Shown: positions 12,001 to 23,485, counted from the stretch's first letter. The stretch is DNA of 64,000 bases from Aegilops tauschii subsp. strangulata (GCF_002575655.3 NC_053040.3:458352780-458416779); one strand, 5' to 3'. The notes: a model not told the origin generated them from the sequence alone. Numbers and translations: made by a program.

Positions 12001-14248
12001 GCTTCTCAGACTCTTCCAGTGCGGCCTTTTTAACAGAGGCAACAAACTCTGGAAGGATATTTAATCTGGTCTCCGATATATCCCCAAACTGCTGCAATGC
12101 TACAGCTCCACCATCATGTTCTGTAGGTTTGCCCCGTTGGAGATCAACTCCAACATTGTGAACCAAGGTGCTAGGGTCACTTGCAGCGTGTGAAGGTTTT
12201 GTTTCAATCACATTTTGAGTGTGCCTTTCATCATCTGCTCCTTCAAATTTCTTTGCTGTGTTAATGTCCATCCTGGACAAATGATCAGCAAGGGGTACCG
12301 CAGCAACAGATACCTTACCATCAAGCGGTGCTAGCATGGGTCCAGCGGATGCTCTTTCAGGAAAAAATTCTACCAATGGAGCTCCAGGTTGCTGCTGGAC
12401 TGATTCTGGGGCAAAGAAAGGCTGAACATACTGAGCAGTATTTGGACCTGACCGAGGACCAAGGGAAGAAGGGTTTTCAACAACGGCAGGAATATCATGT
12501 CCAACGATTCTATATGGTATGTTGCCATTGGGTGAAGGCCATGGATTTGGGACTCGGTCATATGCAGGCATACCAGGAATCCTTGGACTAACATCACCTG
12601 TGTTTCTGACAAAGTTGGAGTTGATGCTCCCATTTGGGATCGGCAGGTGTGGTGATTCATATGATGAGCCCGTGTGAACAGGGCTGCTTGCTCTCCTTCT
12701 CATGGATTGAAGTGGCGGCAAGTTCTGCTGCATTTGGTAAAAGGTATCACCACCATATGTTGAAGTATGGCTGTAATGCTGGCCTGTCGATTCTTCAAAA
12801 CCTGATGTCTGGACATAGGAGCCACTACTTACAACTTGTTGGTTATGATATGCATCATTGATATGCTCGCCACTGCCATGATAATAGTGGGGACTTTCAT
12901 GGCTTGAGCGACTGTGAGATGTTGAATGCATGTCATAGACTTTGCTGGGTGCAAATGCAGAATTAGCTGAGTTGCTATCAGCGTACGGATCCATCACTCT
13001 ACCATTAGGAGGCAGATTCAACCTTGGATCCTCATAACGTTGATGGCTTTGGTTGGGATGCACATGCCAAGATCTATCATGAGAATGTGATTCATTGTAG
13101 AACATGGGAGGGTGACCACCAGTTTGCTCTTTCACATAAATACCATTTTCCAGTCTAACATCTTGGCCTACAACATAATGCTCACCAGGACGACCATAAT
13201 CTGGACGCGGATTAGCAGGGTGAGCAGAATACTCATTCGCCATGCTCGATTGATCAAAATGTTGTTGGACTGGCCTCCAACGGGGATCCATATAACGAGG
13301 ATCACTCACTGAACCTTGACCCTTCTGGAATGACGAACGGGAGTCATATACACTGTTTCCATCCAAGAAATTGCCGGAGCGGCCCAAATTCCCTGGGAAG
13401 CCAGCATTTTGCTGAATTACAGCACCAGGTGGAAGCCAGACCAAGTTATCCACATGTGGCGGTGACTGCGCCTCGTAATGCCGATATTTTGGTGATTGCC
13501 TCACAAAGTCATCAGGAATCCTCTCATCAAAGTCCTCTGCTCCAACTTGAAACCTTGCAGATGATGGTGAAATGGGAAAATCCCTTGGATCAGGCACACC
13601 ATACTGCCCCGGAGAGATATATGCAGGGCTCCAAGGAGAATCCATCTCCGCATACCGCTGATTATGTGAGGCACGAGGAACATTCAAATGCCGCAGGCCA
13701 GCAATATCAGGAATTCCTGACTCATTACCTCCGATGCCAAAAAGCTGCTCCACTGATACAGGAGATGAAGGTGACCTCATGTCACCAAGGCTATTAAGCG
13801 CATCGACATACCTCCTCTCTGTCTCCCGCTCATCCCCATGGTAATGCACAGCTGCTGACGCAGCCTCATCATCCAGGTGCTGCGAGAATAAGAAGACCCT
13901 GAGCCGAGTGAACCCCTCTCCAGCAGCAATGAGCTTGTCATACTCCTCCATCATGTTCACCACATCATCATCATTAACAACCGAGACAAGTGCATCAAGA
14001 TCCTCATCAGGCTGCTGGTACTTGATGATGTCGGCATCGTCATAGAGCTCCCGCATCCGCGCCGCCAGGTCGGAGTAAGATATGTCGCGGGGCAGCATGA
14101 CGATCCTGGTGTCGCCGCCGACGTAGCGGAGACGGCCGTCGAGCGGGCGGGGCAGGATGCTGCCTCCGAAGCTGCAGAGGAACTTGGCCATGCGCGGTGC
14201 CCCGTCAGCCTCGGTGCTGCTGGCTGCAGAGGCAGCAGATGGCGCCAT
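9027..14248 (-). CDS. PB1-domain Raf-like MAPKKK (plant Raf group B), eight coding exons
   Basis: Serine/threonine protein kinase of the plant Raf-like MAPKKK family. Exons in order: 14248-11921, 11834-11724, 11646-11494, 10684-10521, 10440-10293, 10172-10050, 9936-9849, 9193-9027. All junctions are GT-AG, and phases join to 3,282 bp (1,093 residues plus stop). An N-terminal PB1 domain (about residues 20-122, with [11 protein letters not shown] and [13 protein letters not shown]) is followed by a long Pro/Ser/Tyr-rich linker. The C-terminal kinase domain (about 820-1088) has GSGTYGSV, Lys847 in VAIK, Glu871, HFDLKCEN with Asp949, DLG in place of DFG (Asp971) and APE at 995-997. HFD and DLG are usual for this subfamily. 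Related proteins phosphorylate SnRK2 kinases in osmotic-stress and ABA signalling; that role here is inferred. The frame is open 58 codons further upstream, but that part crosses an intron acceptor, so I chose the ATG at 14248 just before the PB1 domain. Confidence 0.93.
9194..9848 (-). repeat. Kinase intron with a triplicated 52-56 bp segment
   Basis: The last intron of the kinase gene (655 bp). Three copies of a segment beginning GACTA and containing AAGGTATCTCCT.TTTGCA start at 9268, 9324 and 9398. A longer unit with ATCAACATCTTACTACAGGTG at 9246 and 9372 shows that a block of about 126 bp was also duplicated. The remainder is ordinary AT-rich intron sequence. Confidence 0.75.
10805..11291 (+). 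mobile_element. Small non-autonomous Helitron in a kinase intron
   Basis: The element starts with TCTATACCCCTATATAG and ends in CTAG. A hairpin with arms CGTGC and GCACG around AAT (11266-11278) lies 9 bases before the terminal CTAG. It sits between an A (10804) and a T (11292), the usual Helitron insertion dinucleotide, and has no target duplication or terminal inverted repeat. It occupies most of the 809-bp intron (10685-11493) between the Lys847 exon and the alpha-C exon. There is no coding capacity. The class call is strong; the family is unknown. Confidence 0.75.
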
Positions 14249-14361
14249 GTGTGGCGAGACTGAGTAATCAAGCTGGCTTGAGTTGGATCGGCGCCAGGGC
14301 CAAGTACATGAGACGATTGCCAATCCACCAGTCCCAACCAGCTGCTCGTGTTGGCCCCTTC

Positions 14362-14827
14362 CTGTCGATAGAAAAAATACCGAAATTAGTAGTCCACAGA
14401 CCAAAGATTTGGCACCTTCCATCCATCATCAGACAAATAAAGACATGAAATCGGACAATTTCAGACAGATTTCGCCAATAACACCTCAGATCAGCCCCTC
14501 ACCGTCAGACAAACGACAAAATTCTTTCCTAAAAAAAGAATGAGCCGGGGGGGCAATTTCGAAGAATGCGTTGGAGCAGACCAGAATGATTTGCCCGCAA
14601 AATCCGAATTCGAAATCTCAAAACAGAATCTACCTGGACCGGAAAATTCCCCAACGGAATTCCCCACCGATCTTGGCCAGATAAAAACAGAAACTCGTTC
14701 CGTTTCCTCCCCCCGAAACAGACGGGAAGGAACTAACTTCCAAAAAAACAGGAGAAAACCAGCCGATTGTTCGTGTTGGAGGGAGGAAGAGAGGGAGAGG
14801 AGGGAGTGAGGGGATGCTGCTCCGTAC
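14362..14827 (-). other. Intron in the kinase 5' untranslated region
   Basis: On the minus strand a donor CAG|GTACGG ends a GC-rich leader exon at 14828, and an acceptor ATCGACAG|GAAGG opens the next exon at 14361. The 113 bases from 14361 to 14249 are then untranslated. This explains why the long open frame upstream of the PB1 start reads an unrelated hydrophobic sequence. Leader introns are common in plant kinase genes and can raise expression. Confidence 0.65.
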
Positions 14828-15443
14828 CTGCCCCTGGTACGATCCTGGGCTCCCGGGGTCGGCTGAGCAAGCGGGCAGCCGACTTGGGTTCCGGGCGGCG
14901 GTGCGGTTGCGCTTTAGGGGCGGGAAAGGGGAGGCGACGAGAGGGGGGGGAGGAGGCGCCCTCCGGATTTGCGGTGGGGAAGTGAGGGATGGGGAGGGGG
15001 AAGGCGTGGTGGTGGTGTTGGCTGGGTTGGGGGATTCGGGGCGCGCGGATATTCGCTGGCTCTAGGTATCACGCCGTCAGCGCGGGGGCCATCGCCGGCG
15101 CCGCCGCCCACGCGGGACTCGTCGGCGTCGGCGTCAGGTGTGGAAGGAAGGGAAGGGGATGGGCTGGTGTCGTGTGGAGGCGGGCCGCCCGTGCGGGTGC
15201 GGCGCGCTACGTGTGGTGGTGGGACGGGAGGGAGGGAAGGGAATGTGGTTTGTTTGCGGCTTGCGCGGACGGGGGAGAGAGAGCCAGAGCCAGAGAGGAG
15301 GCGCGGCGCCGGGCCACTCGGGTTGGGCCTGGGGGGATTCCTAGCGGCTCGGGATTTGCGGTGGAGGCGCGGCGGGGCGGCACGTGTGGCGTGATTCTGT
15401 TCCGTTTGTGATGACGCGACCCCCGCCCCTCCCGGTTTTATAT
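14828..15443 (-). promoter_or_regulatory. Kinase leader exon and core promoter (GC-rich, TATA at 15436-15442)
   Basis: The minus strand reads TATAAAA at 15442-15436. A start site about 30 bp downstream, near 15405, is inferred. From there to 14828 the sequence is GC-rich with CT-rich runs, as in cereal 5' leaders. The open frames on the plus strand here are a result of high GC and are not called as genes. Confidence 0.5.
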
Positions 15444-16390
15444 CGTACCAAGCGAGTTGTGTTCATCGGTTGGGCACTTGGGATTGCCTTGCTTCCTGAG
15501 TGCTTCCGCGCCGTCCGTTGCCTGCACGGCAGGGAGTGTCCACGCACGCAAGTATAACAACCAGTCCGGTCCAGTCCAGTGGTTACTTGGTCATCACCTC
15601 GACCAGCCGAACGATCTCCATGTGTTTTCCTCGAGTTGCACTGCTTGTCAACTCGGCCATTAATCGATCAGTCCAACTTCCCAACCCAAGGTGCGCCGCA
15701 ATTGGTTGCCCTGGGGAGCTTCCCGTGTACCGAGTCTCGGCCGGATCGGATCACGCCTGCTGACAGAGCCGAGCCGATCCGATCTGATCGTGTCAGCATT
15801 TTTTCACTCTCACGGTCACGGCAGCTGGCCGGAGATGGAGAGGGGCGGGCAGGCAACATGAAGGAGCGAGACCGCCGGCCGGACCAAAGTTCAGCGCACG
15901 ACCGGCCCACCGACCATCGACTCCTGGACTAGGAGGTATAGCTAGCAGATCAGATCATCCGTAACTTTCACCCGGTCCAATATGCTGGAGACCGAGAATC
16001 CATATGAGAATATTGTAGTACATAGTGGCCATGAGAGTTTCTGGAAGCCGGACATGCACGGCCGAACGGAATATATTCCCTTCATCAGGGTTGCACGCAT
16101 GATCAGATCGACGGCCGCATGGCGCATCGATGCTGCTATTTTTCATCTCTCAAACAAAAAGGGGGAAAGTGCACTGCTGCCACTGCAGAAAAGAACACTG
16201 AACAAAAAATAGATTATCGGCCAGACAAAAATGTGACCTATCCTCATCTCATTCTGTTCTACGTACGTACTGTGCCGTCCATGTCTATGGAGATATCTTC
16301 TTTAATTACGACACTACACTGCTTTTTTTCTTTTTGTTGTTATAACTGTTTGCACGTTGCTATTGAAAATTACAGCACATAATTGATAAG
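15080..16390. repeat. Segmental duplication, copy A (kinase 5' flank)
   Basis: Landmarks shared in order with 17790-19110: GGGNCCATCGCCG near 15087, TTGCGCGGACGG near 15261, CGTCCGTT.CCTGCACG at about 15511, GTGTCCACGCACG, TTGTCAACTCGGCCATTA, then TTATCGGCCAG near 16213, CTCATCTCA.TCTG, GTGCCGTC, GGAGATATCTTC, and TTGCTATTGAAAA near 16357. Similarity is patchy but collinear. The kinase promoter lies at its left end. Confidence 0.6.
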
Positions 16391-17480
16391 CTTTTTTTTT
16401 TTGAGGGAATGATTGGTTAACTTCTGTGGGAGTGGGGCCAATTTGTCGAAATACGGATAGATTATGCTCACAGGCACAGGATTTGGACTAATCACACTGA
16501 CTCGTAGCCAAAAAAATGCTCACAGGTTGATGATTCAAAGACACGTCAAAAAAATCCGACATAATATGTACATAGGTTTATGCCTCCCTATACAGGTAAA
16601 AGGCATTACGTCTTTGGTTGAGATATTTATTCCCTCAAGGGAGTACAATGGTGAGTAAAATCTGTTTTTTTTAGCATCGAAGATGTTTGAGTGTGCTAAG
16701 AATGTCCAAAATTTCATAGCCAACTGACATTTGAGGAGCTATCGGCAAAACAAAACAAAAATCTAGAGCCCATGAAATTTTGCACGCTCCTAGTGCACTC
16801 GAGCTTCTTTGATATGAAAAAACTAAGTTTTTCCGAAAATTATTGTTCGCCGGGATTACCTATTCTTTGATCAGTTTAAATCCCAAAGTCCTCTCGTGGT
16901 AATTGTACTCCAAACTCCAAAAATGGAGCACCTGAAAGTGGCATACTTTCTCTTCATGGTCTTTCGACGGCGGTTAGTGTCGGTAAATTTTATCATTAGT
17001 TAATGGAATGAGGTGAATCATGTACCTTTGCTTAGAAAAAATAAAGCACACAAAAAAGGAGGTAAATAGGAGGCAGAAGTTTGGTCTATGAGTGTATCTA
17101 CAACCTATATGCAAAAAAAAAGTAGTAATTAAATAAAAAGTCAAAAAATCTGAAATATTTTTGAAATAAACTTGACCTTCCACTGTAATTGTGAAAAAAA
17201 AATCCACATAAAGAAAACCCCGCCTTGACTTCTTTTCAAAGAAGCAAATTTTCAGTCAAAATAGTGTGAATAGTGCCTCTAAATTGTGCTTTTTTTGCCC
17301 TGAAGTCAGCGATGGTTCTGTTGTTGTGAAATTTTATATACTAGTGCAAAAGAAAGTCAATTTCATATTCTAAAAAACTTCTTAACTATTTTGACTTTTA
17401 TGTGATAATTTTAAATAAAAAAATCACATATAGGCTGTTGTATCTACAACCAGGAACCAAGAGATATTTCCCACAGATAT
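16391..17480. other. AT-rich intergenic DNA, nothing recognised
   Basis: Low-complexity A and T runs and a few short open frames on both strands. No terminal repeats, target duplications or domains were seen. Confidence 0.5.
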
Positions 17481-17789
17481 CACTTGAGTAACAGAGCACA
17501 GGTACGTCGCTATCTATCAACACGAGCATTTTGCGGATTTCTCTGTGTGTGTGCCAAGAAATGCACCTGTACGCTTCTCCAAAATTGCCCATGGCTCGCG
17601 TGATTTTTTTCCAGCCTCGGCAAAAACGTACAGCATGTGCCCAGTTGTACACGCAGAAGGTGCCATCCTTAAAAGAAAGGAACCCCTCCCCTCAAAAAAA
17701 AAAAAAGGCACCCCTAGCGTAAAAATTCCGCGATCTTGCAACTCGCCGACTGCGCTGCTTCCGATCGAGCTGTGCCGTGAACAAACACC

Positions 17790-19110
17790 GGGGAGCCGAG
17801 GCCATGATCGACCGGGGCCGGGACCATCGCCGCGGCCGACACACGGGTACACGGCGAGGTCGGCAGATTCCTCTCGTCGGCCGGCGTCGGGTGGGGGCTG
17901 CCGTTGTGTACGTGGTTGCTCTTGCGCGGACGGAGGTCCCTGCGGTCGACACGCCGCGCCGGGGCCACGGCCGTCTTCGTCTTCGTCTCCGTCCGTACGC
18001 GATCTCCGTCGCCACGCACCGCACGCGCCTTGGTCGTACCACAGCGACGATCTATGCCCGTCCGTTCCCTGCACGTCAGGGCGTGTCCACGCACGAAACG
18101 AGTCACGCACCAGCTGCTTGCAGGGCAGCTCCCTCGTCCACCCGTAAGTAATGGTCAGCTCCACCGAGGCTTTTCTTCCTCAAGTTGTCAACCCCGCCAT
18201 TACTCCATTGATCCACTAACCCAGTTCGTGCCACCTGCATCTAGTTACGCACACGGCCGTGCACTTGCACACTTGCATTGCCGCCCTGCAGAGAGAGCGT
18301 CGGGCGTACCAGGCGGTCCAGCAGTTTCTTCCCGGATCGCATTCAATTCATGAACCCATCGTGTCATTCCGTTCACTGTTGCTACAACTGGAGATGGATC
18401 GAGAGAGGCAACGACCAGCGAGCTGGCGAGACCGACCGGACGTCGTTTTAGGCGTCCACGTCACGAAAATTCAACCGGAGACCGACGCCCAGCCACTCCA
18501 GCTACTAGCAGACCAATGGCAGCGACTGATCGGAAAAGCAGCCGCAGTTAAGTTCGGCCGGCTGGGTGGCTGGCTAGCTTGAGAATTGAGATCAGCAACT
18601 TGTACATGCATATGCTCCACATATTCGACGGGACGTAAATATATATGCTCCACATATTATACACCGGGATTTATCAGGTAGGGTAGAGAGATGGCACCGG
18701 AAATTCCCAATAATATAGACAGGATGAGAGTAGTTTTAACTTTTAAGTTTTTATTGGGAATATGCTAGTACAAAGGAAAGGAAAGTATAGGTGACGCGAG
18801 TTTTCAAACTGGCCATGCAGAATATGTTCTCGTCATGCGGTTTTGGAGCGAGCTAGCTAGGCGCATCGATCCAGCTTGATCTCTCCAAAAAGGGCCGATA
18901 TAAAGGCATTGTTGTTTCCACTGAAAGAGAAGTGCCCTCAAAATACATTATCGGCCAGCGAAAATATGGTCTGGCCTCATCTCACTCTGGCGCACATTCA
19001 GTGCCGTCAATATCCTTAGAGATATCTTTCTTTAGTTAGGACGACATTGCTCTTTTTGTTGAAGCATTTAGAACATTGCTATCGAAAAAGTACGGTATGA
19101 CATTAAGTAA
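17790..19110. repeat. Segmental duplication, copy B (decayed copy of the kinase 5' flank)
   Basis: Collinear with copy A (see landmarks there): TTGCGCGGACGG near 17924, CGTCCGTTCCCTGCACG at about 18058, GTGTCCACGCACG, TTGTCAACCCCGCCATTA, TTATCGGCCAG near 18949, GTGCCGTCAATA and TTGCTATCGAAAA. The position matching the kinase TATA box reads TTGGTCGTACC in place of TTTATATCGTACC, so the core promoter is lost. Overlapping open frames at 17517-18353 are artefacts of GC richness. Confidence 0.55.
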
Positions 19111-19156
19111 GTTCAGTGGGGAGCCCCAGCCCCATAGCATTCCTCCTCTGCCGTAA

Positions 19157-20539
19157 GAGCATCTACGGCCGGGCACCCCAAATCTTCTTCAAATACCAGG
19201 ACGGCTTATCCGGTCACTGTCCGCCGTAAAATTTTGACCCACACGCCCTCCTCAAACGCCCGGCCTGACCGGCACCCTTCATATCCAGCCCAAATATGGG
19301 GGCGGATATGGGGTGCCCCGGACACGCCTGGGCGCATTCGCCTGACAAGCCCGGCACATCACTACCCCGCATATATCCTATCCGATGAACCCTAGACCCC
19401 AGTCCACTCTACTCTCTCTATCCTCTCCTCTTCCTAATCCGTCCTCTCCTCTTCCCACTCTGGTCCATGGCCGGCGGCCGCAGTGGCTCCGGCTCCAACG
19501 GCGATGGGAGCGACTTGCTCTATGCCGCTCCCGTCTAAATCAGGGCGGCAACAACAGTGGGAGCTCACGGAGTGTCGCGCCGCCCCCCTTCGCCCGTCGT
19601 CGCAGTGCGGGCGACGTTGCCGGGCCCTCCTGTCCGACGCGCAGCACTGATCGGAGCGCCGCCTCCGCCCCACTCCAAGTACGCCGCCCCACCGCCACCC
19701 CGTCCATTCAACCTCCTGAGAGGGTCCACGGGCACCGTTGGGTGCTGCCCTCGCCGGCGCCGGGTCGGGCGAGGACGCCCGAGTCTGAGGCGCGGGCAGC
19801 TCGGCGTGAGCGGCAACGCGCGAGGAAGGCCATGGCGAACGCGTCGGCGACGTGGCGGGCACTCGCGCGCGCGCCAGTCAACCCCGAGGACGCGCTCATT
19901 GCGTCTGTCCTCCGGCGGTCCCTGACAACGGCGGAGACGGATGCGCGGCGGCTGCGGCTGCGGTGGCAGAATGCCAAAGCGCTCCGCCTCACTATTGAGC
20001 TCTCGAAGCGCGAGGTGTCGGCGAAGGCGACGAAGGAGGCAAAGGCGAGGAGGCACACCCAGGAGCAGGAACGCTTGCTCCGGAGGCTTGCCGGGGAGCA
20101 CATGGAGCTGTCGGACGACTCCGATGACGGATCAACCTCCTCCTCCGACGACGACGACCCTCCGGCGGCCGACGCCTACACCGAAGGCCAAAGCAGCACC
20201 GCGGACCGCAAGGGAAGGGGCGGCAAGGAAATGGTGATTTCCTCCGCCCTTCCCCGTTTAATTAAATCTTTTATCGTATATTTAGAGTACTGTCCGATTA
20301 AGACTGCATCTTTGGGTTGTCTGATGATCGTTTATGTTACAATTTGCCCGATTTAACTAGATTTGCTGCTAGTCCGAAGATCTACGTACGTTCGTTTTCA
20401 TACGTGCATGTCTTGCATGGATATGAGATGCCGGATTTGAGATACACGGGAGCGGACTCAACAAAATGAGGAGTGACCGGTCAGTGCCGTCCGCGGGCGT
20501 TTGAGGGCCCAGATTTGCAGTTCAAGGTTGTAGATGCTC
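19157..20539 (+). mobile_element. PIF/Harbinger-type DNA transposon, non-autonomous
   Basis: The two ends form a 10-bp perfect inverted repeat, GAGCATCTAC at 19157 and GTAGATGCTC ending at 20539. Both are flanked by TAA (19154-19156 and 20540-20542), the 3-bp target duplication typical of PIF/Harbinger. Subterminal CTCAAACGCCC blocks near both ends are also in inverted orientation. No DDE transposase is present; the only long frame is the 323-codon ORF described separately. Confidence 0.8.
19385..20356 (+). CDS. Uncharacterised 323-residue ORF inside the Harbinger-type element
   Basis: The frame starts with MNPRPQST and is Arg/Ala/Ser-rich. Residues about 135-240 form a charged, heptad-like helical region rich in Arg, Ala and Glu (RRERQRARKAMANASATW, TTAETDARRLRLRWQNAKAL). 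An acidic run (SDDSDDGSTSSSDDDD) follows near 243-258, then a basic patch. There is no transposase or Myb-like domain that I can identify. GC is far higher than in the flanks. The last part after GKEMV reads into AT-rich sequence and may be intronic. It could be an element-carried protein or a captured gene fragment; function unknown. Confidence 0.45.
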   Translation: MNPRPQSTLLSLSSPLPNPSSPLPTLVHGRRPQWLRLQRRWERLALCRSRLNQGGNNSGSSRSVAPPPFARRRSAGDVAGPSCPTRSTDRSAASAPLQVRRPTATPSIQPPERVHGHRWVLPSPAPGRARTPESEARAARRERQRARKAMANASATWRALARAPVNPEDALIASVLRRSLTTAETDARRLRLRWQNAKALRLTIELSKREVSAKATKEAKARRHTQEQERLLRRLAGEHMELSDDSDDGSTSSSDDDDPPAADAYTEGQSSTADRKGRGGKEMVISSALPRLIKSFIVYLEYCPIKTASLGCLMIVYVTICPI

Positions 20540-20605
20540 TAACCCTTCTCTACAGGTAGATCGGCCGGCCTCCTCCTTCGTTTGCTCCGCCGGCAGGGAC
20601 ATGCG

Positions 20606-22346
20606 TGTTGGGGAACGTAGTAATTTCAAAAAAAATCCTACGCACACGCAAGATCATGGTGATGCATAGCAACGAGAGGGGAGAGTGTGTCCACGTACCC
20701 TCGTAGACCGAAAGCGGAAGCATTAGCACAACGCGATTGATGTAGTCGTACGTCTTCACGATCCGACCGATCAAGTACCGAACGCACGACACCTCCGAGT
20801 TCAGCACACGTTCAACTCGATGACGTCCCTCGAACTCCGATCCAGCCGAGCTTTGAGGGAGAGTTCCGTCAGCACGACGCCGTGGTGACGATGATGATGT
20901 TATACCGACGCAGGGCTTCGCCTAAGCACCGCTACGATATTATCGAGGTGGATTATGGTGAAGGGGGCACCGCAAACGGCTAAGAGATCCAAGGGATCAA
21001 TTCAATTGTTGTGTCTCCAAGGGGTGCCTCCCTCCCCGTATATAAAGAAGTGGAGGAGGGGGAGGGGGCCGGCCACCCTTGGCGGGCCCCATGAGGAGTC
21101 CTACTCCCACCGGGAGTAGGACTCCCCCCTTCCATGTGGGAGTAGGAGAGGAGAGGGAAGGAGAGAGGGGGGAAAGGAAAGGGGGGGCGCCCCCCAACTC
21201 CTTGTCCAATTCGGACTGGGGGGGGGGGGGGGGGGGAGGGCGCGCGCGGCTGCCCCTCCTGTTCTCCACTAGGGCCCAATAGGCCCATTAGTCTCCCCAG
21301 GGGGTTCCGGTAAACCCCCGGTACTCCGGTATATGCCCGATACTCCCCGAAACCATTCCGGTGCCGAACATAGTCGTCCAATATATCAAACTTTATGTCT
21401 TGACCATTTCGAGACTCCTCGTCATGTCCATGATCACATCCGGGACTCCAAACTACCTTCAGTACATCAAAACACATAAACTCATAATATAACCATCATC
21501 GAACTTTAAGCGTGCGGACCCTACGGGTTCGAGAACTATGTAGACATGACCGAGACATGTCTCCGGTCAATAACCAATAGCGGAACCTGGATGCTCATAT
21601 TGGCTCCCACATATTCGACGAAGATCTTTATCGGTCAAACCGCATAACAACATACGTTGTTCCCTTTGTCATTGGTATGTTACTTGCCCGAGATTCGATC
21701 GTCGGTATCTCAATACCTAGTTCAATCTCGTTACCGGCAAGTCTCTTTACTCGTTCCGTAATACATCATCGCGCAACTAACTCATTAGTTGCAATGCTTG
21801 CAAGGCTTATAATGATGTGCATTATCGAGTGGGCCCAGAGATACCTCTCCGACAATCGGGGTGACAAATCCTAATCTCGAAATACGCCAACCCAACAAGT
21901 ACCTTCGTAGACACCTGTAGAGCACCTTTATAATCATCCAGTTACGTTGTGACGTTTGGTAGCACACAAAGTGTTCCTCCGGTAAACAGGAGTTGCATAA
22001 TCTCATAGTCATAGGAACATGTATAAGTCATGAAGAAAGCAATAGCAACATACTAAACGATCAAATGGTAAGCTAACGGAATGGGTCAAGTCAATCACAT
22101 CATTCTCCTAATGATGTGATCCCGTTAGTCAAATGACAACTCTTTGTCTATGGCTAGGAAACATAACCATCATTGATCAACGAGCTAGTCAAGTACAGGC
22201 ATACTAGTGACACTCTGTTTGTCTATGTATTCACACATGTATCATGTTTCCGGTTAATACAATTCTAGCATGAATAATAAACATTTATCATGATATAAGG
22301 AAATAAATAATAACTTTATTATTGCCTCTAGGGCATATTTCCTTCA
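20606..22346 (-). mobile_element. Angela/BARE-type copia solo LTR
   Basis: The 1,741-bp LTR begins TGTTGGGGAACGTAG and ends GGGCATATTTCCTTCA on the plus strand, which is the reverse of the Angela/BARE/WIS LTR. The same 5 bases, ATGCG, flank it at 20601-20605 and 22347-22351. There is no internal region, so it is a product of recombination between the two LTRs of one insertion. A G run of about 20 bases near 21220 may be inaccurately sequenced. Confidence 0.9.
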
Positions 22347-22351
22347 ATGCG

Positions 22352-23485
22352 GGGAGGCCACGATCACCGGTGGGAGCCGTAGTTTTTCTCGTCTTAGGAC
22401 ATTAGGTAGGTCTCCACTTGTCCGTCACTTCGTCCCTTTCGGCGTTTAGTGATGATGGTGTACAATAATGGTTTCTTTGGCTTCCTCTTTGGCCCCGTCG
22501 GTGCGAGCAAACAATGAGATTGGGTGGACAGTTAGGTCTCTGATGTCCGTGATTTTGACCCTTTTGACGACGGTAGCGGCAGTGTTCAATAAAGCCTCCT
22601 CCGCCTTCTTCTTTGACTCCGGCGGTGCGTCCGACGTCGAATCTAGCCACGAGTTGAGGCGGACATGTTTGCCTTTCTTTCCATGGAATCAGGGGGTTGG
22701 TTGTGTCTTCGTCCGACCAGTGTTGCTTTGGTAGCAACAACGCCGATTTGGTTTTTTCATCGAGTCAGACGGTCTAGGGACCTGGACCCATCGAAATCGA
22801 CGTCGTTGACACTTCCCGGCAGAGATCTGTGACTCCCCGACTGCCTGCATGGATACTACTCTCTTTTTCCGGCAACAACGCGGAACTCCAACTGCAGCAA
22901 CATCGACGCACGATCGGCATGTGTGGGATGAAGATGACGGAGGACCCCGAACCGACCGGTTATGTTTTCCTTTTTCTTTAAGAGGTTTTCTTCATAAATG
23001 CCGGTGTTTCATCGATACAGAGCTTTGACTCCTTTGAGAAAAAAATGTAAGTTCAATGGGGCGCTGTAAAACGAAAGCAACTGTGTGTGTAGTTTTTTTT
23101 TTCATGTAGCAATTTCGCTCGAAAAAAGGAAGAAGAATATCACATGAATAACGGAGCATGGTTCTGCACAAAAAAAAAAACCGAAAAACAGAGCATGGTT
23201 TTGGTATCCATCAATTCGAACATTTTAGGGACTTGCCCGTGTGTGCACGCCAGAAATGCACTTGTATGCATGTCTAAAACTGCTTGTTGGTAATCAAGCA
23301 GGCAGTGGTGCTTGGTGTTCTGAAAAGAAGCTGGTTACTTTCTTCACGAAAACTGCCGGAGTTGTACCTAAACACCAGCTAGCTAGCTAGCTTGGCTCCT
23401 GGAAGAGACATGTCTTGTGGACGCCGCGTGAGAGCGACCACCAGCCCGTCCTGATCAATCTATCGATCCTGCTCCTATGTGCTGT
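22352..23485. other. Intergenic DNA; partly related to the segmental duplications
   Basis: 22352-22990 has balanced base composition and a 112-codon minus frame (22740-22402) but no recognisable domain. 23045-23330 resembles the ends of copies A/B: TAAGTTCAATGGGG (compare 19110), then CAGAGCATGG, CGAACATTTT.GGGAC, and CCAGAAATGCACTTGTA (compare 17520-17572). I treat this as a third, partial copy C. Confidence 0.4.

Noticed and set aside
14249..14422. Upstream in-frame extension of the kinase starting MEGAKSLVCGLL
   Set aside because: It crosses a good intron acceptor at 14362 and the leader intron; the residues are unrelated to the PB1 kinase family. The ATG at 14248 is preferred.
14969..15411. 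Two overlapping 140-codon frames on the plus strand
   Set aside because: They lie in the GC-rich kinase leader and promoter, are Gly/Arg-rich in every frame and show no domain.
17517..18353. Frames of 107-215 codons on both strands
   Set aside because: They lie within the decayed promoter duplicate; overlapping low-complexity frames in GC-rich DNA with no splice or domain support.
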